From an uncultured Ruminococcus sp. (lineage in GTDB: Bacteria > Bacillota > Clostridia > Oscillospirales > Ruminococcaceae), in contig NZ_CAMHRZ010000078.1 in assembly GCF_946187255.1 (NCBI RefSeq), forward strand, positions 1-12,865: a DNA stretch of 12,865 nucleotides, read 5' to 3'. Below the pieces are notes generated by a model that was given only the letters and a program-made list of their open reading frames with translations, searched no databases and was not told the DNA's origin. Position numbers and translations under genes: made by a program. How positions within the stretch are numbered: the stretch's first letter is position 1; the number at the start of each line of letters is the position of its first letter. Positions 7,835 to 12,865 of this stretch are shown in pieces.

Positions 7835-9176
7835 CATTATCAGGCTGGAAATAACAGATATTACCAACGAAGGCAATGGCGTTGGGCGTTATGAGGGCGT
7901 TGCTGTATTCGTTCCTGCTGTTGCGGTGGGGGATATCATCGATTGCAGGATAGTTAAGGTAAAAAAAACCTTTTGTTATGGCAAGGTTGAAAGCTTTACA
8001 CAGCTTTCGGACACAAGGATCACTTCGGATTGCCCTGTAAGTAAGCACTGCGGGGGCTGTTCTTTCAGGCATATCACTTATGAAGAGGAATGCAGGCTGA
8101 AAGCAAGCTTTATCGAGAATTCGTTTAAGCGTATAGGCAAGCTGGAACCTGAATATCTGCCGTTTGTTGGTTGTAAAGATATTGACCTTTACAGGAATAA
8201 AGCTCAGTATCCTGTAGCCGATGATAACGGGAAAGCTGTATGCGGCTTTTATGCCAGACGTTCACACCGTGTTGTTGAGTATACTAAATGCAGACTGCAG
8301 CCTGTGATATTTTCCGAGATCGTTGAAACTATCATGAAATACGTCAACGAGCATAATATCCCTGCCTATAACGAGATCACTTTGAAGGGGCTTATCCGGC
8401 ATATCTATCTGCGCCGCGGTGAGCATTCGGGGGAGATCATGGTATGTCTTGTGGTCACCGATCTTAAAAAAGCGGGCGTATTTGATGATCTGGTCGCTAT
8501 TGTTGCGGCAAGGTTTGATACTGTTAAAACTATCCTGCTGAATGAAAATCCAAGAAATACCAATGTTATCCTGGGCGATAAGATCAAGGTACTTTATGGT
8601 GACGGGATGATAAGCGACACGATGTGCGGCAACAAGATAAGCATTTCTCCGCTGTCATTTTATCAAGTTAATACGCGACAAGCAGAATTGCTTTACTCAA
8701 AAGCCGCTGAATTTGCGCAGCTTTCTCAGGATTCGACCCTTCTCGATCTTTACTGCGGAACAGGCACGATCGGCTTATCGATAGCTAGACAAGTAAAAAA
8801 ACTTGTCGGTGTTGAGGTCATAGAGTCTGCAATAGAGAACGCTAAAGCCAATGCATTAGCAAACGGTATCACAAATGCTGAGTTTATATGCGGTGATGCG
8901 GGTGAGATAGCCAAAGTTCTTTTTGAACGCGGTGAACGTCCCGATGTAATTATCGCAGATCCTGCGCGAAAGGGCTGTGATCAGGCATCGCTTGAGTATA
9001 TGGCAAAAATGTCTCCCGACAGGATAGTGATGATTTCATGCAACCATACCACTGCTGCCAGGGACTGTGCTATCCTTGATGAGCTGGGATATTCCTGTGA
9101 TCGGGTAGTTGGTTTCGATCTTTTCCCGCGCACAACAAGTGTTGAGACTCTGATCCTGCTGAACAAGAAAAGTTAA
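7812..9176 (+). CDS. rlmD: 23S rRNA (uracil-5-)-methyltransferase, RlmD/RumA family
   Basis: The enzyme transfers a methyl group from SAM to C5 of a uridine in 23S rRNA (U1939 for E. coli RlmD; some Gram-positive homologues also modify U747). The 454 residues comprise an N-terminal TRAM domain (about 1-62), a 4Fe-4S binding set (C74, C80, C83, C160; CPVSKHCGGC), a central RNA-contact region, and a Rossmann methyltransferase domain. That domain has FYQVN (283-287), LDLYCGTGTIGL (311-322), DPARKGC (383-389), the catalytic nucleophile C410 in ISCN, and the general base E445. Two normally conserved spots differ: SCNP reads SCNH (residue 412) and the usual HVE before the base reads SVE (S443). Its start lies inside hemZ (23-base overlap), with AGGAG 4 bases upstream. 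The choice between RlmD and RlmCD specificity cannot be made from sequence. Confidence 0.92.
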   Translation: MEVLKKNDIIRLEITDITNEGNGVGRYEGVAVFVPAVAVGDIIDCRIVKVKKTFCYGKVESFTQLSDTRITSDCPVSKHCGGCSFRHITYEEECRLKASFIENSFKRIGKLEPEYLPFVGCKDIDLYRNKAQYPVADDNGKAVCGFYARRSHRVVEYTKCRLQPVIFSEIVETIMKYVNEHNIPAYNEITLKGLIRHIYLRRGEHSGEIMVCLVVTDLKKAGVFDDLVAIVAARFDTVKTILLNENPRNTNVILGDKIKVLYGDGMISDTMCGNKISISPLSFYQVNTRQAELLYSKAAEFAQLSQDSTLLDLYCGTGTIGLSIARQVKKLVGVEVIESAIENAKANALANGITNAEFICGDAGEIAKVLFERGERPDVIIADPARKGCDQASLEYMAKMSPDRIVMISCNHTTAARDCAILDELGYSCDRVVGFDLFPRTTSVETLILLNKKS

Positions 9177-9202
9177 GATTATCTGAAATCAGGTGATTTC
9201 TA

Positions 9203-9937
9203 ATGGATTATTCTGTTTCTGTTGTTATACCTGCCCATAATGAAGAAAAGTATGTCAGGCGCTGCATCGATTCTGTCAGGAGATCTGCTGACGAGTATGG
9301 CGGCAGTGTCGAGATCATAGTTGTTTGCAACAGGTGTACCGATAAGACTGCTGATATAGCGCGTGCTAACGGTGCGCGGGTTATTTTCAATGATGACAGG
9401 TGCATCGCAAAGGTCAGGAATGACGGCATTTTTTCGGCTGAGAAAGATATCATCGTTACTATCGATTGTGATAACCGTATGACCCGCGGGACTATATCCG
9501 AGATAGTTCAGCGTATCAAAACCCAAAGGTATATCGGCGGCGGTGCTCCTATCCGCTTCGAGCGTTATTCGGTCCCGCTTTTTATAAATGATATCATGGT
9601 GGAGTTCGGGACTAAGCTCACAGGTCTTTCTTGCGGGATTTTCTGGGCTGAAAAGGCTTCATTTGAGGCTATCGGCGGGTTTGCCGATCTTCGTGCAATG
9701 GAGGATATCGAGACTGCCAAACGTCTCAGGAAGTATGGCAGGAGCAGAGGTAAGAAATACGGAACTTTGAAGAATAACTATCTTATCAATTCTACCCGCA
9801 AGTATGATGATCTTGGAGATATGCTGTATTTTCGGCTGATGGTGCAGAATTTCGGAACTATCATCAAATACATTCTCGGTGACCGTCATGCTGCTGACAA
9901 GCTGTTTAACGAGCTGTTTTACGATTATAATAAATGA
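9203..9937 (+). CDS. Family 2 glycosyltransferase
   Basis: This is a 244-residue GT-A fold glycosyltransferase that would transfer a sugar from a nucleotide-activated donor; the acceptor is unknown. The N-terminus VSVVIPAHNEEKYVRRC is the GT2 signature. Next come EIIVVCNRCTDKT (37-49), the metal-binding DCD (88-90, DxD), an aromatic GIFWA segment, GGF (158-160) and the acceptor/base-region MEDIETAKRLRKYG (166-179). There is no signal peptide and no clear membrane segment, so it is probably cytosolic or loosely membrane-associated. AGGTGA with 6-base spacing supports the start. It is the last gene of the operon, 26 bases after rlmD, and ends 4 bases before the shared terminator stem. Its place after rlmD is not a gene order I recognise. 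The polysaccharide-related gene convergent to it may be coincidental. Confidence 0.88.
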   Translation: MDYSVSVVIPAHNEEKYVRRCIDSVRRSADEYGGSVEIIVVCNRCTDKTADIARANGARVIFNDDRCIAKVRNDGIFSAEKDIIVTIDCDNRMTRGTISEIVQRIKTQRYIGGGAPIRFERYSVPLFINDIMVEFGTKLTGLSCGIFWAEKASFEAIGGFADLRAMEDIETAKRLRKYGRSRGKKYGTLKNNYLINSTRKYDDLGDMLYFRLMVQNFGTIIKYILGDRHAADKLFNELFYDYNK

Positions 9938-9940
9938 AAG

Positions 9941-9973
9941 AAACTCCGTCAGTTTTTCTCTGACGGAGTTTTT
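9941..9973. terminator. Bidirectional terminator shared by convergent genes
   Basis: A perfect 12-bp stem (AAACTCCGTCAG at 9941-9952 with its complement at 9960-9971) encloses a 7-base T-rich loop. On the plus strand it ends in five T residues (9969-9973), and on the minus strand in a T-rich TTTCTTTCATTT tract. It terminates the six-gene operon and can also serve the minus-strand unit. The stop codon and last seven codons of the minus-strand gene lie inside this hairpin. Confidence 0.92.
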
Positions 9974-10830
9974 ATACTCTGTGCGCCGTTATCTGTTTTC
10001 GGTATCTCTAATTCGATCGTTTCCGCTGCATAGTAAGTAAAGCCCTTATTTTCGCAGTATTCTGCGATCTTTTTGATCAGCTTTTTATCCTTTGTGTATT
10101 CCAGCAGATAGACATCCTTGCCGCAGTTGCCCACAGTTTCGGCATATTCTTTGAAATATGCTTTTTCGCTGTCATCATTGGCGGAGAATGTTTCGTCCTC
10201 CCAGTTTATTTTGCTGAACACGGTCTCCTGATTGACTGCGTCCATGATATCATCAAGAGTTCCGTTTTGGTTCAGATAATCTGTAACATACTTATCCCCA
10301 CCGTTTATAATAACGTAAGTGCCCTTATCTTTAAATCCGCGAAGCATCTCGGTTACGCCGTCAAATATCTCCTGCGTGGGGTAATGATAGTAAACGTCCG
10401 TATTATCCACAAAAAGCCCGTCCACGCCCTTGCCCAGTATATCGGCGGAAAGCTCATCCGCTACGAATGCCTGCCACTGAGTATCCGAAACATTCACCCA
10501 TTTTTCCTCTTCCCAGTTTTCGTAAGCACCGAGAGTCAACCGCTCATGATCCTTGTAATAGGGTCGGAAATCCTCTATTGACCCGATATTTATGTAGCTG
10601 TACACCGTGTGTCCCGTATTTTTCAGCATTTGGATATCCTCTGCGGAAAAATACTGCGCATCAAGTACGATCTTTTTATATTCAAGCATATCGTCTATAT
10701 TTTCGTCCGAAACACCTAAGAATACGCCGTATTCGTACTTTATCTCCCTGTTTTCGGTACTTCCGCAGGAAGCAGACGGCAGCAGACACAAGATACAGCA
10801 CAGCAGGGAAGTGAGTTTAGTTTTTCTCAT
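9949..10830 (-). CDS. Exported GH114-like (endo alpha-1,4-polygalactosaminidase type) protein
   Basis: This 293-residue protein has a signal sequence (RKTK then a Leu/Cys-rich core, residues 2-17) and C22 in PSASCGS, suggesting a lipoprotein anchored on the outer membrane face. The lipobox is imperfect (S at -3, P at -4). The rest resembles the TM1410/GH114 TIM-barrel group related to endo alpha-1,4-polygalactosaminidase. Recognisable segments are YGVFLG, VLDAQYFSAEDI, VYSYINIGSIEDFRP (77-90), KGVDGLFVDNTD (134-145), TYVIINGG (171-178) and VYLLEYTKD (240-248). D142 and E244 are candidate catalytic acids by analogy with the family. A likely role is cleavage or sensing of an amino-sugar polysaccharide at the cell surface, but the substrate is inferred only. 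Its ATG shares one base with the stop of the upstream minus-strand gene, implying translational coupling. Its C-terminus is encoded within the terminator hairpin. Confidence 0.78.
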   Translation of the reverse strand: MRKTKLTSLLCCILCLLPSASCGSTENREIKYEYGVFLGVSDENIDDMLEYKKIVLDAQYFSAEDIQMLKNTGHTVYSYINIGSIEDFRPYYKDHERLTLGAYENWEEEKWVNVSDTQWQAFVADELSADILGKGVDGLFVDNTDVYYHYPTQEIFDGVTEMLRGFKDKGTYVIINGGDKYVTDYLNQNGTLDDIMDAVNQETVFSKINWEDETFSANDDSEKAYFKEYAETVGNCGKDVYLLEYTKDKKLIKKIAEYCENKGFTYYAAETIELEIPKTDNGAQSIKTPSEKN

Positions 10831-11132
10831 CAGTATCCCAGCTCTTTTCTTATCTCTTTGAAGTGCTCGAATTCCTTCGTGAGGTCTTCGATGCAGGCTT
10901 CAAGCCCTTCGGGGGAAAATTCCTCCGAGTACTGGGCGACAAGCTCTTCTGCGGTGTCAAAGCACTTTTTCCCGTACCAGACAGCCACTTTCAGTTCGCT
11001 TTTTTCATCCGAATCCTTTTTGGCTTTTTTGGGAGTGATCCTGTAATTGAAATTGTTGTAAAGACTTCCTGTCCAGATATTCTTTTCATCAAAGAAATAA
11101 AAAGTCGGAAGATCGAAATATCCGTGAAGCAT
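10830..11132 (-). CDS. Unrecognised 100-residue protein
   Basis: I do not recognise this family. The product is small, soluble and without a signal peptide or membrane segment. The first third is aromatic-rich (MLHGYFDLPTFYFFDE, then WTGSLYNNFNYRI). A lysine/aspartate-rich linker follows (PKKAKKDSDEK, 39-49), then a strand-like ELKVAVWYGKKCF and a charged, probably helical or coiled C-terminus (about 68-98). The ATG at 11132 is preferred over the upstream TTG at 11153 because AAGGAG (11139-11144) sits 6 bases before it. It is the first gene of the minus-strand unit behind a strong promoter. Its stop overlaps the start of the GH114-like gene by one base, so the two are probably made together. 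The N-terminal half may form a small beta domain. No function is claimed. Confidence 0.8.
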   Translation of the reverse strand: MLHGYFDLPTFYFFDEKNIWTGSLYNNFNYRITPKKAKKDSDEKSELKVAVWYGKKCFDTAEELVAQYSEEFSPEGLEACIEDLTKEFEHFKEIRKELGY

Positions 11133-11138
11133 AATTTT

Positions 11139-11144
11139 CTCCTT
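11139..11144 (-). promoter_or_regulatory. Ribosome binding site of the 100-residue protein
   Basis: AAGGAG on the minus strand lies 6 bases before the ATG at 11132. It lies downstream of the alternative TTG at 11153, which argues against that start. Confidence 0.8.
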
Positions 11145-11183
11145 GTAGATCAATACTCAGCCCTTGTAAGCTGATAATACTTT

Positions 11184-11212
11184 ATTATATCATATTTATT
11201 AGCTGATTTCAA
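11184..11212 (-). promoter_or_regulatory. Strong sigma-A promoter of the minus-strand two-gene unit
   Basis: On the minus strand, TTGAAA (11207-11212) is separated by exactly 17 bases from TATAAT (11184-11189), which is preceded by TGA (extended -10). Transcription would start near 11177, giving a leader of about 45 bases. Two copies of AGCTGAT (plus-strand reading, 11169-11175 and 11201-11207) flank the -10 box. Confidence 0.82.
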
Positions 11213-11274
11213 GTATTTTTATGTTTGTTTAAACCTGCGTTTTTTGCATTATTTGCTGTATTATTAGCGCGGAC

Positions 11275-11303
11275 TTGATTTTTTTTGCATAATATGTTAT
11301 AAT
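11275..11303 (+). promoter_or_regulatory. Sigma-A promoter of the plus-strand unit at 11355
   Basis: TTGATT (11275-11280), a 17-base spacer and a perfect TATAAT (11298-11303) with TGT before it (extended -10). It is divergent from the minus-strand promoter, with 62 bases between the two -35 boxes. A TTTTTTGCAT decamer occupies 11240-11249 and again 11281-11290, the second copy inside the spacer. Confidence 0.8.
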
Positions 11304-11339
11304 ATATTAAATAGGTTGTTTATTTATATTACAACTTTC

Positions 11340-11344
11340 GGAGG
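11340..11344 (+). promoter_or_regulatory. Ribosome binding site of the 149-residue protein
   Basis: GGAGG at 11340-11344 lies 10 bases before the ATG at 11355. The upstream in-frame TTG codons at 11316 and 11346 are too far upstream of the site or too close to it. Confidence 0.75.
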
Positions 11345-11354
11345 ATTGAAGAAT

Positions 11355-11804
11355 ATGACAAAAACAGAGGCAATGGAAATATTGTCTTTTCATTCTTGCA
11401 GGAACAAAAATGTCAATGACCCCAGATGGGAGTTTGGCTTTGTCGGCAGACTCAGACCGTCGGGCGGTGAATTGAATGAGGATAATTTCATACAGATAAT
11501 GGAGAGCATCCGTATTCTCAAAGACGACCTTTCTTCTGATATGATAGATAAAAATCTTGTCTATGATATCACCAGTATCATACATCTCACAAGGGTGTGG
11601 TGTCTTCCGCCCAGCGGAGGTCCCAACAGCTGTATAAATGCCCGCGATCAGGAGCAGCTTTTGCTGTGGGTGGATATCGTTGAGAAAACTCTATTCCATC
11701 TTCTTGACGGCGCTGATGACGATACTGCTTTTCAGGATTATGACAGTTATCTGCAGGACAGCAACGATCAGCAGTTAAAGGCTGAACTTTTGAGAATGTT
11801 GTAA
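11355..11804 (+). CDS. Unrecognised 149-residue soluble protein
   Basis: I do not recognise this family. The product is acidic, with no signal peptide or membrane segment, and is probably mostly helical. Two PSGG motifs stand out: GRLRPSGGEL (31-40) and WCLPPSGGPN (82-91). They lie 51 residues apart, each followed within about 10-15 residues by an amphipathic helix (FIQIMESIRILKDDL and QLLLWVDIVEKTLFHLL), which hints at an internal duplication. Four of the residues near the motifs are aromatic or cysteine (W25, W82, C83, C93). The C-terminal 30 residues are Asp/Gln-rich. The start at 11355 is set by a GGAGG 10 bases upstream. It is the first gene of a two-gene unit; the zinc-ribbon membrane gene starts 37 bases later. 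A partner or adaptor role for that protein is possible but not shown by the sequence. Confidence 0.78.
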   Translation: MTKTEAMEILSFHSCRNKNVNDPRWEFGFVGRLRPSGGELNEDNFIQIMESIRILKDDLSSDMIDKNLVYDITSIIHLTRVWCLPPSGGPNSCINARDQEQLLLWVDIVEKTLFHLLDGADDDTAFQDYDSYLQDSNDQQLKAELLRML

Positions 11805-11827
11805 ATATAGCTGTATAAGTATAGATC

Positions 11828-11833
11828 AGGGAG
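11828..11833 (+). promoter_or_regulatory. Ribosome binding site that fixes the zinc-ribbon gene start at 11842
   Basis: AGGGAG at 11828-11833 is 8 bases before the ATG at 11842. The in-frame GTG at 11833 overlaps the site itself and is rejected as the start. Confidence 0.8.
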
Positions 11834-11841
11834 TGAACAAA

Positions 11842-12642
11842 ATGAAATGTCCTAACTGCGGAAAGGCTGTTGGTGACCACGATACTATCTGCCCCAATTG
11901 CGGGAAAGAAATGTTTATCGATACCAAGCTGGCTGAAAAGATCTTCAAGCGCAGCGATGACCCGCTGCCCGATGATGGGGTGAGCGCCAAAGCTGCAAAG
12001 AAGCCGAAGTTTAATCTGAAACCCGATTTACATTTGATCAAGCTCATTGCTATCGCAGTGGTATCCCTTCTTATCATTGTGCTGGCTGTAGTGCTAATCG
12101 TTCAGTCGGTGCGGGCAAAGGGCGAGAAGTATGCTAGAAAGGCATCCGATTTTATAGGTGCGGATTTTGAGATCGCGTCCAAAAAACTGGATTTCAAGAT
12201 AAAGCAGGAGTCAGGCTACAAGGGTCTTACCGCCGTGATAGACTATAAGTATATCGCTGAATCCGATGATGAAGTTCGTGTTGACGGTGTCACCTACCCC
12301 GAATGGGCGATCATCTTCAATACCGATGAGAGCGACAGGATAACCGAAGTGCGCTACTGTGATTTCAAGCGCATCAAGGGCGATATCAAGGGCGAGAAGA
12401 AGGAACACAATGTCAATCTCGATAAGTTCAATCCCGGTACCGATAAGTCGTCAGTGGAAAAGGAACTGGATATGGACTATTACAGCGTTTCCTATACAAA
12501 GGACGGAGAGGCGTATATCTACCGTTACTGGTATGAGAATGACAGCGGTGACGAACAGCCTGTTGTACTGACGGTGTACTATAATACCGAAGGCAAGTTC
12601 AAGGCTTATACTCCTCAGCTGCTGTTCCATCAGTATATGTGA
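11842..12642 (+). CDS. Zinc-ribbon protein with one transmembrane segment
   Basis: This 266-residue protein starts with a zinc ribbon (CPNCG at 3-7 and CPNCG at 17-21, four cysteines for one zinc). A short basic linker follows (KAAKKPKFNLKP, 50-61), then one strong membrane helix (about 64-87, LIKLIAIAVVSLL...VLIVQ) and a C-terminal region of about 175 residues. The charge pattern suggests the zinc ribbon is in the cytoplasm and the tail outside. The tail has alternating strands and begins with DFIGADFEIASKKL, a layout reminiscent of small repeated-fold extracytoplasmic domains in Firmicutes zinc-ribbon membrane proteins, but I cannot name the domain. It ends LLFHQYM. The protein is common in architecture and unknown in function; sensing or anchoring is a guess. 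It is the second gene of its unit, and a hairpin follows 24 bases after its stop. Confidence 0.85.
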   Translation: MKCPNCGKAVGDHDTICPNCGKEMFIDTKLAEKIFKRSDDPLPDDGVSAKAAKKPKFNLKPDLHLIKLIAIAVVSLLIIVLAVVLIVQSVRAKGEKYARKASDFIGADFEIASKKLDFKIKQESGYKGLTAVIDYKYIAESDDEVRVDGVTYPEWAIIFNTDESDRITEVRYCDFKRIKGDIKGEKKEHNVNLDKFNPGTDKSSVEKELDMDYYSVSYTKDGEAYIYRYWYENDSGDEQPVVLTVYYNTEGKFKAYTPQLLFHQYM

Positions 12643-12665
12643 CCTCACAGAATACTATATATCAT

Positions 12666-12700
12666 GCCCGCATTAGGCGATGCCGAAGTGCGGGCTTTCT
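12666..12700 (+). terminator. Probable terminator after the zinc-ribbon gene
   Basis: GCCCGCATT (12666-12674) pairs with AGTGCGGGC (12687-12695, one G-T pair), and an inner GGC/GCC pair continues the hairpin. The following tract (TTTCTGCATTT) is only moderately T-rich. Position and stem strength favour a terminator. Confidence 0.68.
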
Positions 12701-12709
12701 GCATTTATT

Positions 12710-12865
12710 GAGATGTATGCCTCGCCTTTCGGGGGAAGAAATAATTATTCGTATTTATTCGTAATATTTCGCAGGCGATGCCTACGAATAATTATGCCCC
12801 ATTTTACGGGCTTCGAGGGCAAAAAAACAATATTTCGTATTTTTCGCAGGGGTCTGTAGTAATAA
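12710..12865. repeat. AT-rich intergenic repeat with nested inverted and direct repeats
   Basis: ATAATTATTCGTA (12741-12753) is perfectly inverted at 12783-12795, 29 bases apart. Outside these arms GGGG (12732-12735) can pair with CCCC (12797-12800), and GCCTCG (12719-12724) with CGAGGGC (12814-12820), so one long imperfect hairpin of about 100 bases is possible. Inside are two TATTCGTA copies (12746-12753 and 12756-12763). AATATTTCG occurs at 12763-12771 and 12829-12837, each followed at some distance by TTTCGCAGG or TTTTCGCAGG. No gene is visible. It may be a degenerate palindromic repeat or a small non-autonomous element; it runs off the window end. Confidence 0.6.

Noticed and set aside
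11227..11234. GTTTAAAC palindrome in the divergent intergenic region
   Set aside because: An 8-base palindrome in AT-rich DNA is expected by chance and is not placed symmetrically relative to either promoter.
9949..11804. Toxin-antitoxin or phage-defence module among the small unknown genes
   Set aside because: No nuclease, ADP-ribosyl, HTH, Toll/interleukin or similar effector motif is visible in either small protein. The neighbours are a glycosidase-like protein and a zinc-ribbon membrane protein.
12710..12865. CRISPR array
   Set aside because: The repeats are short, degenerate, unevenly spaced and partly inverted; there are no regular unique spacers and no cas genes.

Overview
This window looks like a chromosomal segment of an anaerobic, low-to-mid GC Gram-positive bacterium of the class Clostridia, most likely a Ruminococcus-like member of the Oscillospiraceae. 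The grounds are the recJ-rel-MBL-hemZ gene order, strong AGGAGG-type ribosome binding sites, sigma-A-like promoters with a 17-base spacer and TGn-extended -10 boxes, and a RXKD-type bifunctional Rel. The genus is an inference from gene content and style, not a database match.

Layout. (1) Bases 1-1255: the terminator of an unseen upstream gene, then a single-gene unit with its own promoter and hairpin. It encodes a duplicated P-loop NTPase of the PRK06851 type whose second P-loop has decayed. (2) Bases 1316-9973: a six-gene plus-strand operon behind one good promoter. Its genes are recJ (single-strand exonuclease), rel (ppGpp synthetase/hydrolase), an MBL-fold glyoxalase II-like hydrolase, hemZ (radical SAM), rlmD (23S rRNA m5U methyltransferase) and a family 2 glycosyltransferase. 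Gaps are 3 and 6 bases, then overlaps of 1 and 23 bases, then a 26-base gap, so co-transcription and partial translational coupling are likely. The operon ends in a hairpin shared with the convergent unit. (3) Bases 9949-11212, minus strand: a two-gene unit with a 1-base stop/start overlap. It encodes a 100-residue protein of unknown function followed by an exported GH114-like (polygalactosaminidase-type) TIM-barrel protein. (4) Bases 11275-12700, plus strand: divergent from unit 3, with its own promoter. It encodes a 149-residue protein of unknown function and a zinc-ribbon protein with one membrane segment and an extracytoplasmic tail, followed by a probable terminator. (5) Bases 12710-12865: AT-rich intergenic DNA with a perfect 13-bp inverted repeat and degenerate short direct repeats, running off the end of the window.

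Together, the central operon is a housekeeping block joining DNA repair, the stringent response, tetrapyrrole or radical SAM chemistry and rRNA modification. The apt and dtd genes that accompany recJ and rel in Bacillus subtilis are absent here. The flanking units are accessory: one probably acts on or senses cell-surface polysaccharide, the other is an uncharacterised membrane pair. I found no mobile element, CRISPR array, tRNA or rRNA gene, and no convincing defence system. The least explained parts are the two small unknown proteins, the divergent promoter region between them, and the repeat-rich right end. There is no gene-free stretch longer than about 300 bases.
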